This document shows positions 1-11,136 of a DNA stretch of 28,436 nt, in pieces. The DNA is from Perkinsus chesapeaki (Eukaryota; Perkinsozoa; Perkinsida; Perkinsidae), in assembly GCA_013115145.1 (NCBI GenBank), contig JAAPAO010000473.1, positions 1 to 28,436 of the forward strand, in the 5' to 3' direction. The translations under genes and the position numbers were made by a program. The notes under the pieces are model-generated. The model saw only the letters and a list, made by a program, of their open reading frames with translations. It made no database searches and was not told the origin of the DNA. Position 1 is the stretch's first letter; every line of letters begins with the position of its first letter.

Positions 1-160
1 AGCCTAGCGGTTTCTTCTACACAAAAAGATATCTTGGCGAGCGAGAACGGCGGTGAGCCTTCGCACGCCACATACGAACGATTAATGCCAGGGTGGATTT
101 TTTCACGCACTTATATAATCTCCCTTGCTTGCCATAGGACTTAGATATTGTTGTTTGGGT

Positions 161-3100
161 ATGTCGGTAGGAGCTCCAGATCCAGTGCTTGTGCAGGCCG
201 TCGAGGTCCTCTTCAACTATCGAGTAGTATCTTGCGCGGGGTCTTATCTTAACCTACTTTGTATCTTTCTCAGTCCGACCCTTCTGATCGTCAAAAGGCA
301 GAGCAATACTGCAACGGTAATGCCGCTGCTGACCTCAATGGTATCTTTGTTTCCTAGAGACCAAGCAGAGGTCGGATGCCTGGGAAATACTTTCGAGATG
401 CGCCTTCGCTCCTAGTGGTGTCTCTATGGAAGTAAGCAGTCCGTCACTGGGATTCGAACCAGATACCTACCGCAGGCCCAGTTTTGGAGCCTCCAAGCCC
501 TCTCGCAGCTGGCACCAGGCCTGAATCTTGCCCAACGGCAAGGGGGTAGTGCTTTTCTATCAACCTCCTGCGTATCTTACGGTTTCAGTTCGGCAAGCTC
601 TCTGCCATTACGTGACGTCCGTGCTGGCGCCGGGCACTGAGGTCCCGGTGGCCATTGTAAATCGGATAGCAGTGCTATATATGCAACTCATGTGTGATGA
701 TTACCAATCTGGAGTTTGGTAGTATCTTTCTAAAAATCTTCATAGTGCGAAAAAGTATCTTAGGTCAAGTGCTATAAAGGACCTTTTACAACTCTCTTCC
801 ACCAGCGATCGTGGGCTCGACTTTATGCTCCGCGTTCTGATCTCGCTTGATCAAGAACTCATCGGTGATGATGTTAGGTAAGAATCTTACTGCTAAGTCG
901 ACCTTGAAACCGTAAGATACTTTTAAGGTCGACTAGTGAGCCTCGCTTAACTCTCTCGTTCAGGAACATGCATGGTAGTGGTGAGAACTCCCTCCCTATG
1001 AGAGTGAAGGACACTATGCGGGAGAGCGGTAATCGCGATTAGTCATCTTCGGAATCCTCCTGTATAGGTGACATCAATCGCATAGTTGAGGTACTCTTCA
1101 ACTCCTTGACAGCCGGCAAATCCACCGAGCTGTCACTAAACGTCTTGTCTAGGTAAGATACGGAAAATCTTCCCAGTGCGTGACGGGGGCCTCAGGTATG
1201 TTGCGTGGGCGGAGATAACGCTGTTTGCTAATGCCCACTTCATAGAGCTCGTCACCAAGATCGTTGAGTCCAATACATGTACTTTGGAGCAATGTAGTGT
1301 GGGGTTGGGAGGAGGTGCCGCCGATGTTGCCTAACGTTTGTGATACAAATGTCTTTTAGAAGCTATCACTGTATTTCTGGGCCTTTTTACTCAAGAGTTG
1401 TGCTTGAGGCGATTGATTGACAACTTTAGGATACTCGATACACGCATGATAGAATCTTGGAGCCTCGACGAATGAACTCTCTGTGACCATTTGTTTCACG
1501 CGAATGGTTGTAGATTCGATCGGATATCTCAACTTGGTCACATTGCTTTGTCCAGTTGGCGTGCTGTTCAGGTCAGCATGTGTGTACTTTCATCGCTGCT
1601 ATGTGCCATAAGAAGATGTCGCCAGCCAAGAGGCTCACTATGGTGTTAGAATTGGATCTATTAGGGTAGTGCCTACTGAGACCAAGAGCCTCTTAATTTC
1701 CACTTAGGCACATGGAGCGTATGACTAAGGCATGCCAAGCTGACTCGAGGAAGCTCGCCAAAGTATCGGAAATGTAGTGCGGGGGGAAACGGCTGCTGAC
1801 AGGACAGGATAGTCGAGGGAATCTCGCCGCAGTTGAGAAGCTGTGAATTTCTTAGGCCGATTCCAGTGGTCATCAGAAGGAAGTCGATTGGTCTATTCCT
1901 GTTAGGTACGACAAGGTCTCTGAGAGTGTGATGGAGTCCCAGATGCTCATACGCAATACAATTAGTGCCGCCGATACCTCAGTTATGGCCGCGTGGCGAT
2001 GCGTAAGGCGCCAGCTCCAGCGCGGGGCATTCGACGACTTTAGGTGCAAAATTTGGTAGTGGCGCTGCTGGAGCAATTCTATGCCAATGGCTCCTTCGAG
2101 ATAGCGGCCTCGGTCGACAACTCTTTACAAATATTCTTGGGGAACGTTCGTAAGGTAGTTGCTGGTGCTGCCTGTGGGGGTATTGGAGTATTGGTGGTTA
2201 GATGATAAGTAGCAGTGGTGAGGAGGAAGGCAAGGGACTTAAGGAGGAGGTTAAGCCAGTTGTTACGGAGGTTATGCGATTGTCATTGGTACTACCTCGG
2301 GTGGTCATGCTAGCCGCCGCCGGTGGTGATCACGCGGCAATTCACCGATCTGTTGCTACTGAGACCGTTTGCCGCTCTCCGCTTTGAGGGACTTGTTGTG
2401 TACCCGGAAGATTGTGGATGACCATTCACGTGCGTTTCCCAGCTTAACATGGTAAAATTCTATTTTTGGGGATGTAGACAAAATAGTTCTAGGTATTTTA
2501 ATGGTCTATTATTTGTATCATACTGAGATCGCTATATACCGAACTCCATCTCCTTGTCAGATTCACCTATGCTATCCTCAATGGTTCAATCATGAAAGTA
2601 AGTATGGGCCCATGGTGAGTAGGACCCCTCGAGCAGGTCCGGCAGCCACGGCGGTGGCGGCGGCGATGGTCTCCAGGACCAATTCCCGCTGCCCCTCGTC
2701 GCCGGCCTCCAGCACTGGCGAGGCGGCTTGCCTATCTGACGAGTCTACATCAGGACAACAGAAACCGCTGATCGCATTTAGGCATAATGTTTCTGGTGAA
2801 AGTTCGCGGGTTCGAATCCCCGTCGCGTCGTTTCCATAAATCCTCCTATCTTTTTTGTGATTTTTTCGACGCTATATTGTTCAGGTGACGATGTTGAGGA
2901 TGGCACCGAGCAGGAAGTCGCGTTCTCAGAGTTCCGATCGGATGTGTGCAAATTAATAAGGAAGGCGCTGGCGGTGGATAAGGACGTACTACCTGGGAGA
3001 GGGAGGAGGAGGCGGCTGCTGGTCTATGGAACGTTTGACAGACTGCGTTGGACTTTGTGAGAAATACGGTAGCATCGATCACGCAGGGGAATCAGGCAGC

Positions 3101-4673
3101 AGCTCTGGCAGATAACCAGCTGGAAGCATGTAAGAGTTAAATAGGCCGCTCGTTTGGAAAACGTATCTTAGGTTTAACCATGCTTCATGTATGTGGCGAA
3201 CAAAAGGCCTACGAGAACGAGCTTGGTCCTACAGCGACTCAAATTCTGCATTGTCCAGCCATTATGCAGCACCGCAGTTGGCTGGTGCAACTGCAGACGC
3301 TTGAGCTCATCTGCAAGTATTCGGGAGCAGCTTCCCGCTGCATCGATCCCGTGTGCCTCCCAGCGCTGGTGGGCGGGGTACGATCTAAAAATCCGAAGGT
3401 CGCCAAGCGAGCGTCCTTCCTGCTGGTGAAGTTTTGTAAACAGCATAAGGCCGCGGTTGCCCCCGAAGTGGGGCCGTTCGTGAACGAGCTGTCGTCGTCG
3501 TTGGCGATCACTCCTGGCCAGGCCGATAGAGATTATCAAGATAACCTCTACGAGGCAGTTGGAACGCTGCTGTCGCAGGATCTAGATGAGCAAGTCATGA
3601 CTCTTCTCGCAGTACTAGGGCAGTTCTCTACTGTGCTCGATCGGGGAGGAGGGGATCTGGTGGCGGTGCCCCCAGGGGGGACTACAGCGGATTGCCTCTA
3701 CAACAGGGTCATGCTGGCATTGGCATCGCTGGCGAAGGCTATTGAGAAGTGTTCGGTTGGCTTGGAAGCCTGGGATATGGTCCTTGGGAAGTTGCGGGCG
3801 AACTTTGCCCATGTAGCGGTGGACAGGGTTATTCGGCAAAGCATGATACTGCTCTGTCGGCAGCTCCTGCAGACTCTGCCATCCGAGCGTTTAGCACCGG
3901 TGCTGAGCGACGTTCTCCCAGTGGTGAAGGCGAACTCGACGAGTCAAAGTTCAGATATGGTAGAGTTCCTTGGATTTGTGGCCCACTTGATCACACAGTC
4001 AGACGCGGAGCTGGGGCGGGGGCTGGTGACCTCGCAGGTGCCGGGATTGGTCAGCGATCTGGCTCCAGCATGGCAGAGCATGCCGGTGGACTCGCCAGAG
4101 ACCAGGAGGGAGAAACTGGAACTAGGCGTGGCGATCCTTGGACTTCTCAGAGATTCTGCTACCAAGCAGACGGAGGCCTTTGTCGAGGTCCTCCGGAGTA
4201 CTCCGGCCGTGCTTGCTCTGATCAAGCTCTGTATCGGCACCCCTGGCGAGGTGCAGCTCTACACCGCTAGTGTTCAGATAGTCTCTCGATTGGTCGAGGC
4301 CACGACCCGAGCGACGGACCCCGAGTTCATAAGGGTCATGCTGGCTGATCTGCTCAATCTTCCAGAGCTGCTGCCGATCTGCGTAGCCTCGATGCGACAG
4401 CTGAATGTGAATGACTACGAATCGGTGAAGGCGGTGTTCCTGGTGAGCCAGATGTTCCGAAATGTGGCGCTTACTCAGAAGGCTCTGCCCCCCGAGTCCC
4501 AGTCTAGGATCCAGAGCGTCCTTCAGAGCACCCTAGGCGGCGGTCTGGCCGAGAGCCCAGAGTTGGCGCGGTTCTACGACGGCGTTATTAACGGCAGCCT
4601 TCCTCCCACCCAACTGAGAGAGACCTTGCTGCAGTGTGTGAAGATCACAATAGCAAAACTGAATGGTGCTTGA
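161..4673 (+). CDS. XPOT: exportin-T (tRNA nuclear export receptor), ~18 exons
   Basis: Importin-beta-family receptor that carries mature tRNA out of the nucleus with Ran-GTP. Proposed exons: 161-223, 274-316, 358-431, 476-545, 589-718, 764-877, 964-1028, 1068-1152, 1196-1278, 1572-1665, 1708-1762, 1856-2002, 2044-2154, 2202-2288, 2561-2597, 2885-2985, 3042-3129, 3172-4673. Phases close exactly and give 982 aa, near the roughly 960 aa usual for the family. Blocks recalled from animal exportin-T recur in order with almost no gaps: RQKAEQYCNETKQRSDAW, GLDFMLRVLISLDQEL, MRVKDTMRES, YVAWAEITLFANAHFIE, FSEFRSDVCKLI. The large last exon is helical HEAT-type sequence. All 17 introns begin GTA. The donor of the intron ending at 1571 is the least certain (1279 or 1294). 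The start is the first ATG of the conserved frame. The C-terminal exon alone looks like a 497-aa gene, but its ATG at 3180 is internal. Confidence 0.92.
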
Positions 4674-4802
4674 ATGGGTGCTTGCCGCCTTGGATATGAT
4701 TACCATCTCTTACGTACTACTTTCTACTGCCCGATGGTTGAGTTGGCTGAGTATCTCCGCAATGCTCGAATACAGTTTCCTGTTCAAGCAGGGCGTCTCA
4801 GG

Positions 4803-7800
4803 ATGTCTACTACCTCATCGGAAGCGCCGTCATCATCGGCACCTGAGGTCCCCGTGGATGGCCATAAAATCACCAGCGGTGAGCCGTCAGTGGCCACTAG
4901 ATTGTCGTTTGCCTTCGCCAACCTTCTTGGTCCCACTTACAGCGGTAAGTCACCTGGGAGGAGGGGATGCTTTACGCTCGGCAATCTATTAATGCTAGTA
5001 TTCGGGGTAGCTCTGGCAGGCTTGTGATGGGGTATTGAGCACCAGGCTGGCGAGCTCCCCCACTCCTCTGGACCACTACACATACCTGGATCTGCTACAA
5101 GCACTTGCCATCTACTATCTGTAACATATGACGGGGTCTTGGTTTTTGTGCACTGTGGAGGAATCCAGAAGGTTCTCACTAGTAAATGTTAAATACTATT
5201 AATGACATTTTCCTATGGTCCTTCTGTATTCATAGCATTTATAAACCCTCTAACACAAAACCGAATCGACCTACCGAATCTTTTGCCTGTCCAGTGTATA
5301 GATTTTACGGAAGCGGATCAATTTCGTTGTCCTGCAGTCCTCCCCTTAGCCACCACAGGCAAGCTCGGTGCCTGTTAGGGAATTGAGTCAGGCTATTATG
5401 GCCGTGGCTTGTGGCTGGTAGTATGAGGCCCGTTCTTTATGCTCAGGTGGTCCAGTAAGATTCTCAGCCCCAAGCACAGCTGCCATGTCAGCCAGTAGCC
5501 AACCTCCGCCCTCTCTCCTACTGTCTACAGTATCTTCCAGGGTAAGAGTTGGTGCTAGCAGGCGATGGTGGTGGCAAGGTGGAGCTTTCAGATTCAAGTC
5601 ACAGACTTGTTAAGGTCAAACAGGACCATGTGCCTTCCTATGGAAGTTCGGGGATCGGCAGTGGCCGCTATGACGGTAGTATTATTTCCTCGGGCTTGGT
5701 TGTTATTAGTAGCATAAGACCGTGTTAGTTTCGCCACCAACCGTGGGAGTAAGGGCTTCCATATGGCGGACCGCTATGTGAAAATCCTTACTTGCACCCG
5801 AGTGAGTACCTACTGTGAACTTCACAATAGGTTTTTAGTTCCTCTCACTGCGAACTCACTAGAGCTCACAGTGTGAAGGTCTCTAGGTTGCTCCTCGCAA
5901 CGTATCCGTAGACCATTTCAGCGATACGATATGACCTAGAGCAATTAAACGTCAATCTCTTATTCCTGCATATTGCCCGTGCCTCCGTTCTGTCTCTTCC
6001 TGAGTGGCCTGTAGTAGCGTATCTTCAACAGTGCCATCCTCTCAGGCCTCACCAAACAACTCTCTCCTCTTCACCGTTGACACCGATGGTTTTGCCATGG
6101 TTGTAGCACTCAGCACAGGCTTCGTCCTACACAGGATGAACTTGAAAACCAAGACCGTCCGAGCAGCCGAGTTTTCGCCAGGTTAGCCAAGCGTCACCGG
6201 TGCTGTTAGGGATCTCCGGACTGCTCAGATGGTCGCTATATCGCTGTGACTGCCGGCCGTAAAGTGGTGGTTTGGTACGCTCCTTCGGCAGCGACAGGCT
6301 GGCAGATGGTAGTGCAGTGGGTTTGGGGAGGAGACAGTGTTGGTGGTTAGGTCGTGAAACACACATTTGCGGGGCACATTGACGAAGTTATGCACCTCAG
6401 CTGGTCTGCTGACTCCAACGCACTTATTTCTAGCGGAAATGACATGATGGTAAGCGGCAGCTCTTCCATTCGAAAGGGTGCCGGTTCAATTACTGGTCGG
6501 TGCATTTTATTCTTTCAGGTCCGCGTCTGGATACTCGACCATGCCAAGAGTGACCTCCCGTCGGGGTGCCTCGTAGAGCATCAGGCACCAGTAAGGGGCA
6601 GCTATTTCGGCAAGTCCGGCAAAGATATTTACTCACTCGCCAGAAATGGGTACGAAGATCGCCATGGATCTCTGCTCCCCACGGGTGGTTGCCTTTCAGT
6701 TTCCTCCTTCATTGGAAGGTCGATGATTCCGGCAGTTGGACTCTGCAATCTAAGGATCACTTGGATGCAGTAAAGGTATGGTATATCGGACGTGTCATAT
6801 GCTTCAGCCTCCGTTTCAGGGCGGTAGCGTCACTGCTGTTGGTTTCGACGCCTTCAGCGATATGATGGTCATCGGCCTTAGCCAGGGCATCTTTGCACTG
6901 TAAGGCTGCTGCTAGTGCCGACGAGCCCATTCTTCTTGACAGATACGAGGTGACGACCCTGGCGCTTCTCCAGGAGCTCTCCCTGGTCAGCGCCACCACC
7001 TTGGGTGGCTCTGCCGGCTGCTCTATCACACATGCCGACATCAGTAGACATTTGCTGCCAATCAGACAGACATAGACTATTTGATCAGGTCTCGGCGGTG
7101 ATTGGATCTGCATTGGTTCTGCCCATGCCCGCCAGCTCCTGGTCTACGAGTGGCGGAGCGAGACGTGGATCCTGAAGCAGCAAGGCCACCACCACGGAGT
7201 CGGCAGCATCAGCAACAATCGGCTTTTTCCCACCCCTTCTCTTTTAGGTCCGCTGTGTAGCCTACTCCCCGCTCGCTGGCAGCACTCGGCCCAAGGCCGG
7301 TGGTACCATCACGGCTGGCCAGAACCACAGGCAGCTGCTAGCCACTGGCGGCATGGAGGGCAAAGTGAAGCTGTGGGACACTGGTGAGTTGCCCGACCCC
7401 AACTCCTCGTGACGTTGACCTGCTCAGTCTCTGGCTTCTGCTATGCTACCTTTGCTGACCACACCTCAACCGTAGAGGGCGTCTGCTTCACTCCGACCGG
7501 CAATGCGATCATCTCGGCCAGTCTGGATGGTAGCGTTCGGGCCTACGATTCACTGCGGTATAGGAACTTTCGAGTGAGCCACTTTTGCCGTGGTGACTAT
7601 CCTCACCACGTCTGCACAGGTCATGACAGCCCCCTCCTCCTCCGGCCTCGTGCAGTTCACAACAGTCTCGGTTGATGGTGGCGGGGATGTGGTAGCCGCT
7701 GGCGGCACTAGCGCTCAAGCAGCCGGCGCGGTGTACCTCTGGGCACTGAAGACAGGAGATTGCATTGACGTAGGAGAAGTGGGCAATATCGTAACTCATC

Positions 7801-10421
7801 AGTGGTGGTATGTCTCTGTGAAGGGGGGATGCAAAACGCACTGAATCAGCGCCAAGGGGTCATGGAAGAACAGATCATATCCATACCGTGGCAGCAGTGG
7901 GACAGTGGCGCTCGACGTATCTCCTTCCGCTCGCAGAAACGTTCCGATCAACTTGTTCATATCAGAGTTGTAGCGGCAATTTTTCGATCCAAAAAGTCTT
8001 TCACTTTCGAGTAACATATTTCTGTCACGCTAGGTGCTTCCCTGTCCATCACAGTGGTGCACTTTCATGGGTAACCATTTACCCAATGATTCGCACGCTT
8101 AGCCTATTCTCGGATATTTAATTTTGCTGAGTATCAACTGTTGCCTCGAGCAACTTTCAACCATGTAGATTTACGGTTTTTGCATCAGATTCTCTCTGGT
8201 CATGAAGCCCGAGTATCTGCGCTTGACTTTTGCTGGGATTCTTCCCTCCTTGCCTCGACCTCCTGGGACAGAACCCTACGAGTGTGGGACGTCTACGGAA
8301 GGTAACTACCATGTCAAGCATTCTATTTGCACACCTTGTATCAGGCAAACCAAGGCAGGGAGCGGTGAGAGCCTCATCCACCAGGGGCAGGTCACCGCCT
8401 GTGCGTTCGCCCGCAACACAGAGAAAAACATGTAGGGCTTTTTGGGTTGATCCTGTCTTATCGTAGCTGTCAGTCTGGCAACTGCAACTCAAGCTGGTCA
8501 TATATATTTCTGGGACACCACAGAGGGTCGAGAGATGGGCGGCAGCATCGATGCCAGCAGGGACATAGCAGCCGGCCGCGGCCAAGGTGACCGAAGTGAA
8601 GCCTCTTTATTAGCACCTAACGTCTTGTTCAGGGGGCCGGGCATCTGGCGGCCTCACTAGTGGCAAGAAAGCACGCCGTGATGGTACAGGCGGTTTGGCC
8701 GACATCACTCAGTAAGTTGGAATCTTTGTAGTGCGCAAGATATCTTCTTCAGGTACTTCACAGACCTTTGCTTCAGTCCAAACGGTCAGTGGCTCGCTGC
8801 AGTGTGCCCGAGATCACCGTGAGTGGCGCTGTCTTGTGATAGAAGTATATCACCTTGTCAGGTATCTGATGATCTACGATACACGTTTGCGGGTGTTGCT
8901 CTGCCGAACCACTATGACTTGCGCACAGGGCAACATCATCGGCACCAAGAGGTGGGTCAGAACTGGCGAGCTGTAGCTCTTCCTTTGGCCCGTATAATGA
9001 TACCGAGTCGAACTTCCCTGCTGATATTCAGCGATACATGTTTCCGATGATCACTTTTCTCGGCACCGCGTTTGCGCCCTGTGCGCCACTTGTTATTGAG
9101 GTGTGCTTCACTGAATATATCGATCGTCGGTTGTGTCGTGGTGAAATGGCGGAGCTAGTCTGTCGGGGACTAAGAGGATTACTGCGCAAGTCTGGTAGGT
9201 TCTTGAACAGCAAGTTCGACAGAGGAACCGACACCGGTGCGGCCCTGGAGATAGCCACTCAGGACCAGGAGTAAGCCGCCATGGTGTCTACCGGCCTGGC
9301 ATCCATTCCTATCAGATACGAGGAGCTCGAAGGCGCTGATAGAAAGCGTAAGAGGATAACGCAAGCCGAACGGCTGCCCGGCGTGAAGGCTGGTTACGGA
9401 TCGAAGCAGGACTACCAACTATGGTAGGCGGCAACAATCTCACTGAGGTATCCAAAGATCCCCGCATCAGGCGCGTTTTCGGCCTAACCGTGTCTGGTGA
9501 CGGCAGACAGGTGTGTGTTGCGACCAGTCTTGGTGCCCATGTCTTCTCAAGTGATAGAGGTAAGTCTCCGCGTGCCTTTCCTCGGCTACCGTCCTTCAGC
9601 ATCATCGGCCTCCACCATAAGTGATGCGACCACTTCCCTCGCCTTCGCTCCTGTCACCGGTCTGCTGACTGAGCACGTGAATGTAGAAGAGATAGTTAAG
9701 ATGGTTAAAACTGAGAACTGGCCAGCTGCGGTTGTAATGGCCTTGGTCACCGGCGATGGCAAGATTATAGACTATGTGAGTGCCGATGAAACTTATTGGC
9801 ACACTTTTCAATTCAGGTATTCGACGCCGTGCCCATGGATCCTCCAGACTCCATCGCAGCATGCATCGGATCGGTCGGTCTCCGATTGCTACCAACATTT
9901 ATCGCCTCGTTGACTCGAAGGCTTCGTGACAGCCCCCATCTGGAAGCCAACATGCTGTGGGCTCGACTGGTCAGCTGACTGCCGTGCTCCCTTAGCACCC
10001 ACCAGAGTGTGTTATTCAGGCGCTTGAAATGCAGTACCAGAATCTTGATCGGGAACTCCATAACTTCGCCGACGGCAGCGGTACGTTGACCCTTGCTGTA
10101 ATTGTCAGATGCACTCTTTAAGGTACCGAAGCCGGATCGACTCTTAGAATAGCCCTCGTGGGCCTACTGGAGCAAGTGTTGGCCCATCGCAAGGCAGCTG
10201 ATAGTGTCGGATGTTTGATGAGGGACAATGCTCACGCCTTGATGTACCTTATTAACGAAATAGTTTCTAATGCTGGCCACAGTGGTATTGTAGGTATCTG
10301 GCCAATGCTAAGGCACCAGTCGATGACAACTGAGTTGTCACTACGTACTAATAAACGTCACTTACCAGCACACTACTACGTTCACGGTTTCTATACCAAT
10401 ATTATCGCGTTTAACAGTTAG
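4803..10421 (+). CDS. PWP2: PWP2/UTP1, WD40 subunit of the U3 processome, ~26 exons
   Basis: Tandem WD40-propeller protein of the UTP-B complex, needed in the nucleolus for 18S rRNA maturation. Exon 1 is 4803-4944 (block FANLLGPTYSG). A second exon ends at 5181 (start unresolved), then 5302-5367, 6032-6181, 6229-6308, 6351-6449, 6519-6649, 6700-6775, 6820-6899, 6943-7043, 7089-7198, 7248-7383, 7428-7573, 7620-7769, 8189-8301, 8363-8431, 8474-8586, 8633-8711, 8753-8818, 8862-8972, 9199-9270, 9316-9392, 9428-9559, 9600-9775, 9817-9969, 10020-10080, 10123-10421. Diagnostic blocks: GGDWICIGSAHARQLLVYEW, SGFCYATFADHTSTVEGV, DGSVRAYDSLRYRNFR, LSGHEARVSALDF, LPGVKAGG. The C-terminal helical region (NAHALMYL near the end) is present. 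The exon 1-2 junction is the only part I could not phase. Long introns are 5368-6031 and 7770-8188. It starts 130 bp after exportin-T on the same strand, with an AG one base before the ATG. Confidence 0.91.
5808..5832. repeat. near-perfect 12-bp inverted repeat inside a PWP2 intron
   Basis: The left arm at 5808-5819 and right arm at 5821-5832 are reverse complements with one mismatch and a single-base spacer. It lies in the 664-nt intron 5368-6031, one of the longest in the window. This could be a hairpin or a remnant of a small inverted-repeat element; no flanking target duplication was recognised. Confidence 0.6.
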
Positions 10422-11136
10422 CAATAGTAGACTTTCTGTTACATAGACAAACTGGGCCCAATGGGCTCCTGAGAGAATTGCGATACGATCTGCACTAAGT
10501 GCCAGTGGCACTGCCACTCCTAAACAGTATGCAACATAATAATTGTTTCACAATTACGGCGTCACAAAGCGTTGCCCCGTTTCATTGCATTTCCCTAGCC
10601 TAGTACTCTCAGAACTCCCTCTTGTTACAAGAGATCCTATGGGTTGAGTTTAGTATCGTAGATCACCCTAATCCGCAACCTGTCTAAAGCTGACAAGGGT
10701 CTCCACTGGCATGGCTCCAAGGTGGATCCATTGATGTACCAGTACTGTACGTACTATTACCACTGATGGACGAAACTCGACACGAGCGACAAGATAATAG
10801 AGCAAAGGATCGTCAAAGAATGCTCGAAAGCATCCTATTAAGTAGAGGATAACCGTGAGGACTAGGTTGCATTATGCAACCCCTAACTGTTACTGCCGAT
10901 AGCATAGTACTATGCCCGACCTAGACATCTATACGATGAGATGGTCAAGCCAATAAGAGTTACGATTAACTCCCACTTATGACGCCTACTGAGGGGCTTA
11001 CACAATCGGTTATGCACCCCTGACGACAATAGCGATACACAGGATGTACGCTGAGACATGTAATAACTTGAGAACCACATATACGCGGACATCCCTTCGA
11101 CTGACATTGATGTTGGGATACAGGATTCTATAACCG
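10422..11136. other. convergent intergenic region with palindrome cluster
   Basis: This is the gap between the 3' end of PWP2 (+) and the 3' end of the first transporter (-). I see no gene with family similarity; the short minus-strand frame at 10910-11212 overlaps the transporter end and looks random. It holds at least four short inverted repeats: 10499-10511 merging into 10507-10517, 10541-10555 (6-bp arms, 3-nt loop), 10865-10881 (8-bp arms, 1-nt spacer) and 10902-10915 (perfect 14-mer palindrome). Both 3'-UTRs must fall here; no polyadenylation signal is obvious. Confidence 0.6.

Noticed and set aside
441-540. tRNA-like gene on the minus strand (T-loop-like motif)
   Set aside because: The T-stem does not pair fully, no matching acceptor stem exists, and the motif falls in an exportin-T intron whose removal restores the protein alignment without gaps.
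2740-2836. tRNA gene ending in a T-loop-like motif
   Set aside because: No D or anticodon arm fits at the right distance and the T-stem is mispaired; kept only as a motif observation.
5719-5870. Alternative second exon for PWP2
   Set aside because: Phases fit, but similarity is weaker than for the exons ending at 5181 and at 5302-5367, and it contains the 5808-5832 inverted repeat.
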